A stretch of 64,000 bases of DNA. Source: VRUE01 sp036379955 (GTDB taxonomy: Bacteria > Actinomycetota > Thermoleophilia > Solirubrobacterales > 70-9). Under the pieces are notes generated by a model. The model was given only the letters and a program-made list of their open reading frames with translations. It had not been told where the DNA came from and did not search any database. Below are positions 48,801-56,129 of this stretch, piece after piece. Made by a program: the position numbers and the translations under genes. The stretch's first letter is position 1. Each line of letters opens with the position of its first letter. The stretch lies in contig DASVFR010000030.1 of NCBI GenBank assembly GCA_036379955.1, forward strand, positions 1 through 64,000. Direction: 5' to 3'.

Positions 48801-49939
48801 GGGGTCGCGACACTCGTCCCGCCGAGCAGCACCCACCCGGACTGACCGTAGCTGTCGTATACCGATACCGGCGTCTGCGGGTTGGCGACGGCCGAGACGT
48901 CGGCGACCGTGCGCTGGGAGCAGCCGCCGTCCTTTTGCCAGGCAGGCTTTTCCTCGTATGAGCTGCAGCCGCTGCCGGCGCCCGACCAGGCCGTCTCTGA
49001 CCAACCGCGGGAGTTGCCGGCTTTTTTCAAACTGGTTCCCCCGACCGCGATCGCGTCGGGAGACGAGGCGGGGTAATAAACTCCGTAACCCCAGTCACCG
49101 GAAGCGAAGAGAACCGGGATGCCAGGGTGATGGAAATAGTGATTCTCAGCTTTCTCTTCAGCGTACTCTTCGGCGGCCCAGCTGTTGCTGATCACGCTGG
49201 CGCCCATTTCGGCGGCCCTGTCCACCGCCGCGCCCAGGTCTTCGGTGTAATTGCTGTTCGCCTCGACGAGGAGGATGTGGCATTCCGGGCAGGTTGCCGA
49301 GACCATGTCGAGGTCCAGTGAGGTCTCGAGCGCCCATCCCGAGTTCGGTTCGGGGTATTTGCCTTCTTTGCCCAGCTGATTGACCTTCCGGAAGCAGCCG
49401 TTGGCCGTCGTGCAGGCGGGTAGGCCGTAGTGGCTGCGGTAAACCGCGAGATCGGACTCGGCGTTCGGATCGTCGAACGCGATGGTGATCGCGATGGTTT
49501 GGCCTGCTCCGCCGGAGCTGGGAAGGGTGTAAGCCGAACGTAGGTCGGCTGGAGAGAACCCACCGAGCTGCCCGCTCCCTTCCAGGCTGGGGCCGATGAC
49601 GGGTTCCCCTTCTTCCGTCGGTACGACCGCGGCCATGCAGTTCGCTCGCAGCGCGGTCGGCGATGGACAGGCGGCATATGGGCGCGTTTCCGTTGGATGT
49701 CTTGAATACGGGGCGACCTCTTCGCTGGGAAGTGGCTGACGGGATTCGTAGTCGTTGGCTCGCGCCGTCGCGAGCCTCGGATGGCGCGTTTGAGGGCGCT
49801 GCCGCATTAGCCCGTGCGCCGACAGCTTGGCGCTCGCGGCGGGTGTCCCTGTCAGGGCCAGGCCGAGCATCGCCAGGCCGATGAGGAGAAAGCGACTCGG
49901 TCGCGCCGGGCGAGCCCTCGTCGATCTCCCCTCCTCCAT
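45812..49939 (-). CDS. very large secreted S53 (sedolisin/kumamolisin-type) multidomain protein
   Basis: 1375 residues from ATG. A signal peptide (FLLIGLAMLGLALTGTPAAS) leads to an S53 peptidase domain, with no full pro-domain seen. Glu205 and Asp209 lie in WALETSLDLDMV, the oxyanion Asp is in FASGDWGYG near 280 and the nucleophile Ser376 is in GGTSVATP. Then come two fibronectin-III-like repeats (about 455-655), a run of about 45-50-residue repeats with HWDGSEW...SC(x)5-6CVAVG (about 660-1020), a PKD domain with YEWDFGDG (about 1040-1110), and three InlB-B-like repeats (about 1115-1375). It is probably an extracellular protease with adhesive modules, acting on protein outside the cell. There is no sorting signal at the C-terminus. 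Confidence 0.88.
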   Translation of the reverse strand: MEEGRSTRARPARPSRFLLIGLAMLGLALTGTPAASAKLSAHGLMRQRPQTRHPRLATARANDYESRQPLPSEEVAPYSRHPTETRPYAACPSPTALRANCMAAVVPTEEGEPVIGPSLEGSGQLGGFSPADLRSAYTLPSSGGAGQTIAITIAFDDPNAESDLAVYRSHYGLPACTTANGCFRKVNQLGKEGKYPEPNSGWALETSLDLDMVSATCPECHILLVEANSNYTEDLGAAVDRAAEMGASVISNSWAAEEYAEEKAENHYFHHPGIPVLFASGDWGYGVYYPASSPDAIAVGGTSLKKAGNSRGWSETAWSGAGSGCSSYEEKPAWQKDGGCSQRTVADVSAVANPQTPVSVYDSYGQSGWVLLGGTSVATPLVAGIEALSTGTFRATGPSGFTRAGNNGALFDVIEGENGLCAAESETGFEGAYLCQADAGYDGPTGWGTPDGPQSLPVAVTELATVESTTTAALHGTIDPQGVPTKYRFEYGETTAYGTSVPIPDASVGAGSEYVDVAQTIEGLKGQTTYHYRIVAVASGKTSPGVDRTFGTTPPTVSTGIANEIHASSATLHATVNPEGLDSTYYFEYGPTASYGHKSPVKAGVLKAATKSVEVTAPVGGLEGATEYRYRIVAHNAAGTVYGKPGSFTTGPPDWTADYLPQPPNSGNGYRPFGVSCMQANRCVAVGENWSLDVHTRATLAEFWDGKSWSPMTTPDPPGLDEGWKHEWYAFFLGVSCTPNEDCVAVGRYRDPSETVKPLAEHWDGSEWVITSPAEPAGGTEARLESVSCTSAANCVAVGSYRNASNVQKTLAEHWDGSEWTIESAPNPGSASASRLTGVSCPTSTTCVAVGSYQSAGTERTLAVHLVDGAWTIHETPNPGTQVLTDLAQVSCSSPSQCSAVGYFQSGPSLVTLAERWNGVKWVSQSTPTPQGEGAFSGVSCATAGSCTAAGTYYESGGGWRPLVERWEGSTWSIPEITIPSAPAGWWHEAYFEAVSCPQPKACMAVASTLSAPEGQQAPYYALAEHETASVLGSFTFEPDVPHAGKPIGFDASGSSDPDHTIESYEWDFGDGSHGTGATPSHTYANGGDYTVTLTLADDEEETAKISHLVTVAASAPKFTLTVSREGSGLGSVTSSPGLISCDPFCSDEFDEGTEVTLTASPDPSSLFRSWRHCDAGGVQGRQCTVSMGEAKEVEAVFVTTHRLTLGKAGSGLGKVQTSPSGIFCPFNCSGAEAVFMEGDVTVKETATMHNHFVQWLGDCAGSEPTCTLDMSEDHEIEAEFAPDTRYTLSLAKEGSGQGSIKSKPAGLLCGYVCDSQSASFHSGENVEIEVKLGSGTTKVTWSTGAGTCTGSIEAATSTCTLPMSSAEELVATFD

Positions 49940-50032
49940 GGAAGCAACGCTATTGCGCCATGGGGCCCGCAGCAAGACACCCGAGTATGCGGAGCGGCGA
50001 CCCGTTCGAGTCGGCCCGGTAAATTCCGCTCC

Positions 50033-50884
50033 GTGGCCGAGGTCCTCTATTTCGCGATTCCGGCGTTCGTGCTGCTGCTGATCGCGGAGATGCTCTCCTT
50101 CAAGTACCTGCGCGACGACGACGACCTAGTGGGCTTCGAGTCGCGCGACACGCGGACCAGCCTGACGATGGGCGGCGGCAACGTGCTGATCAACGCGGTC
50201 TGGAAGTTCGCCGTGCTCGTCGTCTACACCGGGATCTACGAGCTCAGCCCGTTGCGGATGCCGGCCGACGCCTGGTGGACCTACGTCCTGCTCTTCTTCG
50301 CCGACGACCTCGCCTACTACTGGTTCCACCGCGTCCACCACGAGGTGCGCGTCTTCTGGGCGAGCCACGTCGTCCACCACTCCTCCGAGCACTACAACCT
50401 CTCGACCGCGCTGCGTCAGACCTGGACGCCGATGACGGCGCTGCCCTTCTGGGCGCCGCTGGCGATCGTCGGCTTCGCGCCCTGGATGATCCTGCTGCAG
50501 CAGGCGATCAGCCTGATCTACCAGTTCTGGATCCACACCGAGCGGGTGCGCAAGATGCCGGCCTGGTTCGAGTACTTCTTCAACACGCCCTCGCACCACC
50601 GCGTTCACCACGGCGCCAACGAGATCTACCTCGACCGCAACTACGGCGGCATCCTGATCGTCTGGGACCGGATGTTCGGGACCTTCCAGGGCGAGACCGA
50701 GCGGGTGCGCTACGGGCTGACCAGGAACATCCGCAGCTTCCGGCCGACCAAGGTCGCCTTTCACGAGTTCGTCGACATCGCGCGCGACGTGCGCGCGGCG
50801 AGCAGCTGGCGCGACCGCTGGCGCTACGTCTTCCGCGAGCCGGGCTGGTCGCCCGACGGTAGCGGCGGCGGCACGCGCGGGTAG
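50033..50884 (+). CDS. fatty acid hydroxylase / sterol desaturase family membrane enzyme
   Basis: 283 residues from a GTG. Several transmembrane helices carry the di-iron histidine clusters: HRVHH at 99-103, then HVVHHSSEHYNLSTALRQTW about 10 residues on, and NTPSHHRVHHGANEIYLDRN near 190. This is the full eight-or-more-His pattern of the family, which hydroxylates or desaturates lipids using O2. It starts 93 bp from the divergent peptidase gene. The substrate is not predictable; hopanoid, carotenoid or fatty acyl chains are all possible. Confidence 0.88.
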   Translation: MAEVLYFAIPAFVLLLIAEMLSFKYLRDDDDLVGFESRDTRTSLTMGGGNVLINAVWKFAVLVVYTGIYELSPLRMPADAWWTYVLLFFADDLAYYWFHRVHHEVRVFWASHVVHHSSEHYNLSTALRQTWTPMTALPFWAPLAIVGFAPWMILLQQAISLIYQFWIHTERVRKMPAWFEYFFNTPSHHRVHHGANEIYLDRNYGGILIVWDRMFGTFQGETERVRYGLTRNIRSFRPTKVAFHEFVDIARDVRAASSWRDRWRYVFREPGWSPDGSGGGTRG

Positions 50885-50929
50885 CGACGAGCGCGTTTCG
50901 CGGTTTTAGCCCCCGGGTATCTCCAGGGC

Positions 50930-51064
50930 ATGGAGCTATCAATCGTTCTCGTAATCATCGGAATCATCCTGGCGATCCTCGTCAACTACATTCTGGGGAT
51001 CATCGTGATCGTGGTTGGGCTGGCGATGCTGCTGCTTCCCCGGCTCGGCACCCGTCGAGCGTAG
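50930..51064 (+). CDS. 44-residue small membrane protein
   Basis: MELSIVLVIIGIILAILVNY, then a second hydrophobic run ILGIIVIVVGLAMLLLPRLG and a basic end TRRA. Two short helices with a tight turn resemble the tiny actinobacterial membrane proteins annotated DUF6131. It starts from an ATG, ends in TAG and has coherent codon use. It lies between the hydroxylase and the USP-like gene on the same strand. Role unknown. Confidence 0.6.
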   Translation: MELSIVLVIIGIILAILVNYILGIIVIVVGLAMLLLPRLGTRRA

Positions 51065-51142
51065 GGCGCGCGCGGCAGCGCGTGGCGGAGTCTCGGTTCT
51101 TCGCCGCGCGCTCCTCCCGATCCCTGTCAACCTGAGGAGGAG

Positions 51143-51751
51143 ATGGCGCCCTGGAAGCTGCCGCTGATCGTCGCTGGAATCGCGCTGCCGATCGTCCTCG
51201 GCTTCTACGTCGGCGGCGGCGGGGTGGGCCTTGCGACGGGCGCCCTGATGGCGGTCTCGATCGTCGTCTTCGCCGCAGTGCAGAAGCCACGCGGGCCGAT
51301 CGGGTCCGCAAGCGCGGAGGACGGGGGCCGGCACGTGCTGATCGTCGTCGCCGATGCGGTCGAGGAGCCGGGTGACGTGGCGCGGATCGTGAGCGCGGGC
51401 GAGCTCGGCGGGGCGGATAGCGGCGCCGAGGTGCGCGTCCTCGTGCCGGCGCGGATCGGTTTCCTCGATCGCTGGGCGTCAGACGTGGAGGGCTCGCGGC
51501 GACGGGCGCAAGAGAAGCTGGTGGCGACGGTTGCGGCGCTGGCCAAGGCCGGGGTGGCGGCCGAGGCGCGGGTGGGCGACGAGGACGTCGTCCAGGCCGT
51601 GGAGGATCAACTGCAGAGCTACCCGGCGACCGAGGTCGTGCTGGTCAGCAACGGGAACGGACACAGTGAGAGCGATGGCACCGAAGCCGCTGTGTCGGAA
51701 TTGCGCGCACGGCTCAGGGCCGAGTTCCACCACGTGCAACTAGCTGGATAG
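51143..51751 (+). CDS. membrane-anchored universal-stress-like protein
   Basis: 202 residues with an AGGAGGAG ribosome site. Two N-terminal hydrophobic helices (LPLIVAGIALPIVLGFYVGG; LATGALMAVSIVVFAAV) are followed by a cytoplasmic alpha/beta domain from about residue 65: RHVLIVVADAVEEPGDVARI, then EVRVLVPARIGFLD, then AQEKLVATVAALAKAGVAAE, then EVVLVSNGNGHSE. The alternation and the last strand-glycine loop resemble a UspA-type nucleotide-binding fold, although the ATP motif is imperfect. Ligand and role unknown. Confidence 0.65.
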   Translation: MAPWKLPLIVAGIALPIVLGFYVGGGGVGLATGALMAVSIVVFAAVQKPRGPIGSASAEDGGRHVLIVVADAVEEPGDVARIVSAGELGGADSGAEVRVLVPARIGFLDRWASDVEGSRRRAQEKLVATVAALAKAGVAAEARVGDEDVVQAVEDQLQSYPATEVVLVSNGNGHSESDGTEAAVSELRARLRAEFHHVQLAG

Positions 51752-51766
51752 GGCTGCGAGGCGGGC

Positions 51767-51813
51767 TTCCGGTGCGCCTTATGTGGTCATAGCGCGCATA
51801 AGGCGCACCGGAA
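51767..51813. repeat. palindrome related to the 45-bp family
   Basis: Perfect 17-bp arms (51767-51783 with 51797-51813) around 13 bases, between convergent stops. The arm contains GCATAAGGCGCAC, the same 13-mer as in the middle of copy 2 at 30934. The flanking GGTGC/GCACC ends also match the 45-bp family. It may act as a terminator here. Confidence 0.7.
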
Positions 51814-51821
51814 CGAGGGGG

Positions 51822-52847
51822 TCAGCAGGCGTGGATGCGCGCGGCGCTCTTGGCGACCTCGAAGGCGCTACCGGGGATTCGCTTCAGCTGGTCGAGGTCT
51901 TCGTCGTCCCAGCGGCGGTCGCTGGTGCCGCCGAAGAACCAGTTGGAGCCGTTGTCGGCGACGATCAGGCCGTAGCGCTTGAGCGCGTCGGCGATCACCC
52001 GGGCGGCGCCGTGGAAGCCGCCGATGCCGTAGCTCCGCTTGAGTCGCAGGCGGGTGCCCATCGCCGGCGCGCGCGGGTCGGCGGTGTCGCCGGCGCAGTG
52101 CGAGGCGGGGTGGAGCCAGGCGTCGCGGGTGCTCTCGAAGGTGACGCGGATCGCGTGGTCGACGCGCCCGGCGGCGACCTCGTCGTAGCGCAGGAGGCCG
52201 GGGAAGATCGGCAGGCCGGCGGCATCGGCCGAGGTCCAGGAGTCGGGCCGCCGCGCCGCCGAGCGCAGGTCCCAGCGCGCCCCCGAGTCGGCGTTCCAGT
52301 GTGGGTTGCCGCCCCGCTGGAAGAAGGCGCGGTAGAGCTCGTAGAGCGTGCAGGTCGAGCGGTCGACGACGAGGACGTGGCGGTCGCCGTCGCTGCGCGC
52401 GCCGCCCTCGACCGGGGCGTTGGAGGGGATCGGAAAGGGGCCGGGATCGCTCTCCTCGCCGTAGGCGGCGTAATGGATCGGGAGCTTGGGCTGGCCGGCG
52501 CCGATCGCCGCGTAGGGGAAGCCGTAGGCGCGGGGCGAGCCGAAGTCGGGGTGGAGACGGTCGCCGCCGTGGGTGTCGATATAGGCGATCGTGGCAGCGG
52601 AGCCGGGGGCGAGCGGGGCGCGGGAGACGTCCTGGTTCCAGGCGGCCTCGGTGGGGAGAGAGGGGGCGGTGGGGGAGAGGCCGGGCGGAGGGTCGGGGAA
52701 GACCGGGCAGTTGCCGAGGTCGGGATAAGGGTCGAGCGCGGCGCTCTGGCCGGGTGAGAGCAGCGCAGCGGTGAGAGTGAGCACGGCGAGCACGCCGGCC
52801 GCGATTCCGGCGCGCTTCCGACATTGACCCCCCTCAGGCGTGGTCAA
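51822..52847 (-). CDS. secreted protein of unknown function
   Basis: 341 residues from a TTG. The signal peptide is RAGIAAGVLAVLTLTAALLS with cleavage near SAA. The mature protein has a Pro-rich start (CPVFPDPPPGLSPTAPSLPT), then AYIDTHGGDRLHPDFGSPRA, DRHVLVVDRSTCTLYELYRA near 160, HCAGDTADPRAP near 245 and RLRLKRSYGIGGFHGAARVI near 265. The texture is that of an extracellular actinobacterial protein with little change across relatives (several W, H and C), and may be carbohydrate- or wall-related. I do not recognise the family. It overlaps the gene at 52834 by 14 bp. Confidence 0.65.
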   Translation of the reverse strand: MTTPEGGQCRKRAGIAAGVLAVLTLTAALLSPGQSAALDPYPDLGNCPVFPDPPPGLSPTAPSLPTEAAWNQDVSRAPLAPGSAATIAYIDTHGGDRLHPDFGSPRAYGFPYAAIGAGQPKLPIHYAAYGEESDPGPFPIPSNAPVEGGARSDGDRHVLVVDRSTCTLYELYRAFFQRGGNPHWNADSGARWDLRSAARRPDSWTSADAAGLPIFPGLLRYDEVAAGRVDHAIRVTFESTRDAWLHPASHCAGDTADPRAPAMGTRLRLKRSYGIGGFHGAARVIADALKRYGLIVADNGSNWFFGGTSDRRWDDEDLDQLKRIPGSAFEVAKSAARIHAC

Positions 52848-53097
52848 CGTCGGCAGCGCTCGCGTCTTCGCGCACCTGGAGCCGGCCGATCTCCAGCTCG
52901 TCGACCTTCAGCCTGCCGACCGCGGCCCGGCCGATCGTCAGGCGGCCGACGCTGAGCCGGCCGATCGCAAAGCCGCCGATTGCCGCAGCGCCCACGGCAA
53001 GCGCGCCGACCGCGGCCGCGCCCCGCGCCTGCATCCCGGTGGCGGTCGCCGGACGGGCTTCGGGCCGAAAGAAGGCGATCCCACGTCGCTGCGCCAT
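52834..53097 (-). CDS. short solenoid-like repeat protein
   Basis: 87 residues. Residues 30-75 follow a five-residue rhythm: AVGAAAIGGFAIGRLSVGRL, then TIGRAAVGRLKVDELEIGRL, ending in QV. The hydrophobic-Gly pairs every fifth position resemble pentapeptide or very short left-handed beta-helix repeats. A basic N-terminus (AQRRGIAFFRPEARPATATG) precedes. It is upstream of, and translationally coupled to, the secreted-protein gene (14-bp overlap). The role is unknown; such helices often act as rigid spacers or DNA mimics. Confidence 0.55.
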   Translation of the reverse strand: MAQRRGIAFFRPEARPATATGMQARGAAAVGALAVGAAAIGGFAIGRLSVGRLTIGRAAVGRLKVDELEIGRLQVREDASAADVDHA

Positions 53098-53183
53098 GCG
53101 CCAACCGTAACGCCCCCGGCCCGCAGGCCCTCCCAGCCTCGTCAGCGCCAGCCCCGGTCAGCCGTTAGATTGAGAAGCCGCGC

Positions 53184-53257
53184 GGTGGATGTAGCTCAGC
53201 TGGTAGAGCTCCTGGTTGTGGTCCAGGCGGTCGCCGGTTCGAATCCGGTCATCCACC
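53184..53257 (+). tRNA. tRNA-His (anticodon GUG)
   Basis: Acceptor GTGGATG (53185-53191) pairs with CATCCAC (53250-53256). The extra G-1 (53184) opposite C73 (53257), diagnostic for tRNA-His, is present. Anticodon stem CCTGG/CCAGG has loop TTGTGGT, giving GTG. T-loop TTCGAAT. It is the last housekeeping feature before the contractile-tail operon, 231 bp upstream of its first gene. Confidence 0.96.
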
Positions 53258-53488
53258 CCTCTGCGAAATCGCTGCTAGGCCTGGAGAAGAAGGCCGGCGA
53301 TGTCCGCCCAGGGGATTTCGGGCGCTGACTTACGGGTTTCGGAGCCCAGGTCTTGACGGCCTCACCGATCACGACGAACTGAAAGAGCAGGCGTCGTGTA
53401 GCAGCGGGTCTTGCTTGGCACCGGTCGAGTAGCGGCGGTGACGGCGAAGTGACGGTGGGGTGACGCAGCGGCCCTAGCGTCCGCGCCA

Positions 53489-54241
53489 GTGGACTTCGTC
53501 GACGCCACCCTGCTGAAGCTCGCGGCCACCGCGGAGCGTCCCTCGCTGTTCGACCAGGCGGCGCTTGCCCAGCTCGCCGCCGCCGCCTACGACGTCGACG
53601 CTCTGGCCATCGAAGGCCCCTACCAGCCGAGCTTCGAGGAGCTGCGGCTCGGGCCGCACCTGGCCTCCGTGGCGACCGCCGAGGGTGAGTGGCGGGACCA
53701 GTCGGATCCGGCAGGACGCACCGAGCTGCGGCTGCTGCTGGGTGGTGTCGCCCCCGCGCCCGGGCCGCGGGTGGACGCGCTCTGGCGCGGCGACATCGTC
53801 GCCCGTGCCGTGCCGCTCGACAGCACGATCGAGGGGGCGGAGGTCGCCTGGCGAAGCTCCGACCCGGTCGAGGCCGACGGCGCCGTCACCGTCGCCTTCT
53901 CGCCCCCCGGCACCGCGCAGCCGCTGCCCCGTGAGCTGCCGGTCGCCGTCGCGCTGCTGATCCGCGACTCGGCCGGGCTCTCGCTGGCCGAGCTGCTGGC
54001 CGGAAGCCACGCCCTCTCCGAGCGGCTCGACCGGTTGCCGGTCGAGCGCCCGGCGGACCCGGCCCTGAGGCCGCGAGCGGGGACCGTCGTGGCGTGGTTG
54101 CTGCCGGCCGAGACCTTCGACGATCCCGGCTGGCCGGGCGCGACCGAAGCCATGTCCGCCACCGCGAAGCGGGACGCGCGCCGTGCCGCCGCCGGTGAGT
54201 GGCTTGCCGACGAGGGCATCGGGCTGGTCGCCGTTTCGTGA
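53489..54241 (+). CDS. hypothetical protein, first gene of contractile-tail operon
   Basis: 250 residues from a GTG. N-terminal helices (VDATLLKLAATAERPSLFDQ; AALAQLAAAAYDVDALAIEG) are followed by a beta-rich middle (TELRLLLGGVAPAPGPRVDA; AVTVAFSPPGTAQPLPRELP) and a helical C-terminus rich in Ala and Arg. No signal peptide. It lies 55 bp upstream of the sheath gene and is evidently part of the same transcript. In position it could be a tail-completion or terminator protein, but I see no decisive similarity to the DUF4255/Pvc16 family usual there. Confidence 0.6.
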   Translation: MDFVDATLLKLAATAERPSLFDQAALAQLAAAAYDVDALAIEGPYQPSFEELRLGPHLASVATAEGEWRDQSDPAGRTELRLLLGGVAPAPGPRVDALWRGDIVARAVPLDSTIEGAEVAWRSSDPVEADGAVTVAFSPPGTAQPLPRELPVAVALLIRDSAGLSLAELLAGSHALSERLDRLPVERPADPALRPRAGTVVAWLLPAETFDDPGWPGATEAMSATAKRDARRAAAGEWLADEGIGLVAVS

Positions 54242-54296
54242 TGACCGTGAACCGACTCGACCCAGACAATCCGACCAACCGCCTGAGGAGCGATCC

Positions 54297-55484
54297 ATGA
54301 CAGCAGTGCCCGCAGCGTTCCCCTTCATCCAGGTCAAGATCGACACCTCCGGCCTGACTCCGGTGGCCCAGCGCGCCCCCGGGGTGATCGCCGTCGTCGG
54401 CTCGACCCCGGCCGGCACAGCCGGGGGCTCGGCCGACCTGAACACACCGCTGGTCGTCGAGACCCCGGAAGACGCGGCCAACCTCTTCTCCAAGACGTCC
54501 GCCAGCGGCACGGCCGGCACGCCGCTCCACGACTCGCTGATGCTGGCCCTGCTGCAGGAGCCGAAGCCGTCGAAGATCTACGGCGTGCGCGCCGCCCCCG
54601 CCGGGGACGATCGCTACGCCGCGGCGCTGTCGGCGCTGGAGGCAGTCGACGACGTCACCCTCGTCTCCCTCGCCGCCGAGACGGAGATCGGCTCGAAGGC
54701 AACCGGCAGCGCCGCGGCCACCGGCCTGATGGCTCTGAAGGACCACTGCGAGAGCATGTCGGCCGCGGGCCACAAGCGGATCGGGTTCGGGATGATCGAC
54801 CCGGCCCGGGCCAAGTCGGACAAATACGCCGACGAGGCGCTTGCCGCCGTCGAATCGCTGAAGAGCGACACCAGTCGCATGGTCATGGTCGCCGCCCGCG
54901 CCGCCGCCGAGGACGCGGCCACCGCCGCGATGGCCTCGGCCGCAGGCCTCGCCCCGCACGTCTCCACGCTGCTCAAGCCGGTGCGCGGCGTGAAGATGCC
55001 GAAGCCCGCCCAGTACAGCCCGAGTGAGATCCGGGCCCTCTCGGAGGGATCGGTGATCCCCCTGATCGAGCCGGAGACGATGGTGGGCGAGATGCTCCGC
55101 TTCGCCGAGGGGCGTTGCTTCACCTCCGATCCAGACCTTCTCTACGTCGACATCGTCCGCACCCTGGACGACGTCGACTTCCGGCTCAAGGCCGGGCTGA
55201 TCGGCTCGATCGGCGACGCCCGCATCACCAAGCCGGGGATGACGCTGGTCAAGGCGCGCACCGAAGGGATCCTCGACCCGCTGCTGCGCGGTGGGGAGAT
55301 CGCCGGCTACGCGCTGCGGATCCCGGTGCTCGACGTCCTCTCCACTCCGGAGAGCACCTGGACGCCGGCCGACCGGGCCACGGTGACCACCGCCCGCGCC
55401 AACCGCACCGTCGAGATGTTCGTCTCGATCACCTACGGGCCGGCGACCCACCGGCTGCAGGTGACGCTAGCCCCGAGTTTCTGA
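54297..55484 (+). CDS. contractile tail sheath protein
   Basis: 395 residues from the ATG at 54297, which has a GAGGAG ribosome site; the open frame extends upstream but overlaps the previous gene. The family pattern is an N-terminal QRAPGVIAVVGSTPAGTAGG insertion domain, a long alpha/beta middle (KIYGVRAAPAGDDRYAAALS; KRIGFGMIDPARAKSDKYAD; MVMVAARAAAEDAATAAMAS) and a C-terminal interlocking domain (LLYVDIVRTLDDVDFRLKAG, then NRTVEMFVSITYGPATHRLQ, then VTLAPSF). The length matches R-type pyocin and extracellular injection-system sheaths (about 380-480), not the longer T4 sheath. Its subunits form the contracting outer tube. Confidence 0.85.
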   Translation: MTAVPAAFPFIQVKIDTSGLTPVAQRAPGVIAVVGSTPAGTAGGSADLNTPLVVETPEDAANLFSKTSASGTAGTPLHDSLMLALLQEPKPSKIYGVRAAPAGDDRYAAALSALEAVDDVTLVSLAAETEIGSKATGSAAATGLMALKDHCESMSAAGHKRIGFGMIDPARAKSDKYADEALAAVESLKSDTSRMVMVAARAAAEDAATAAMASAAGLAPHVSTLLKPVRGVKMPKPAQYSPSEIRALSEGSVIPLIEPETMVGEMLRFAEGRCFTSDPDLLYVDIVRTLDDVDFRLKAGLIGSIGDARITKPGMTLVKARTEGILDPLLRGGEIAGYALRIPVLDVLSTPESTWTPADRATVTTARANRTVEMFVSITYGPATHRLQVTLAPSF

Positions 55485-55502
55485 CCTAGAGGAGTAATTG
55501 AG

Positions 55503-55940
55503 ATGCCAGATTGGAACACACGCCTAGCGGTCTCCGTCACCGACGACCAGGGCAACACGGTCGCAGTGACGCCGATCGACTCGTTCACGCCGACCTTCGC
55601 GGTCAACGCCGAGGCGCTGCACTCGCTCGAGCTCACGCATGTGGGCGTCATCTACTCGCCCGACGGGATCACCTTCAGCATGACGGTCAAGGCGATCGGC
55701 GACGCAACGGCGAAGCTGACCGCTCTCGCCCTCGCGGGAAAGCACTTCGACGTGGTGCTGCAGGAGACCGATGACGGCCACGATTGGTCGTTCAAAAGCG
55801 TGGTGATGGCACGCTGCCTGATCACCAGCTCGGTCCCCACCGCGGCGACGGTCTCGGGGGCCCCATCCGCCACCTTCTCCGGGTTCAGCCTCGGCGCCAA
55901 GGTGGAGGACAAGGCCGGCCAGAGCACCAAGATCCCCTAG
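55503..55940 (+). CDS. tail tube protein (Hcp/gp19-like)
   Basis: 145 residues with an AGGAG ribosome site. A beta-barrel rhythm is clear: DWNTRLAVSVTDDQGNTVAV, then PIDSFTPTFAVNAEALHSLE, then FSMTVKAIGDATAKLTALAL, then FDVVLQETDDGHDWSFKSVV. This is the fold signature of tube subunits stacked inside the sheath. It follows the sheath gene by 18 bp, the canonical sheath-tube order. Only one tube gene and one sheath gene are present in the window. Confidence 0.75.
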   Translation: MPDWNTRLAVSVTDDQGNTVAVTPIDSFTPTFAVNAEALHSLELTHVGVIYSPDGITFSMTVKAIGDATAKLTALALAGKHFDVVLQETDDGHDWSFKSVVMARCLITSSVPTAATVSGAPSATFSGFSLGAKVEDKAGQSTKIP

Positions 55941-55943
55941 GCG

Positions 55944-56129
55944 ATGGCGGACGGGGCCCACAACTCCGACCTCGGCCCCGGCGAGGCGCCGCCCGCCGAG
56001 GCCCCGCCGGTCGTCGAGTACCACTTCCCGGTCGAGGTCGAGGTACGCACCTCGCCCAGCGCGCTCGATCCCGAGGCGATCGCCGACCTGGCGCTGCAGC
56101 GCCTCGCCCGCGGCCTGAGGGGAGTCTGA
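55944..56129 (+). CDS. 61-residue protein resembling the N-terminus of the next gene product
   Basis: Acidic Pro-rich start (ADGAHNSDLGPGEAPPAEAP), then YHFPVEVEVRTSPSALDPEA, then IADLALQRLARGLRGV. The strand plus D-P-E-x-helix pattern aligns with the first 40 residues of the 969-residue protein (MPVRLRLDAGTDPDEVERAL, then TAALARSI). It fills the 3-bp gap after the tube gene and ends directly at the next GTG. It could be a tail chaperone or a partial duplication. Confidence 0.6.
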   Translation: MADGAHNSDLGPGEAPPAEAPPVVEYHFPVEVEVRTSPSALDPEAIADLALQRLARGLRGV

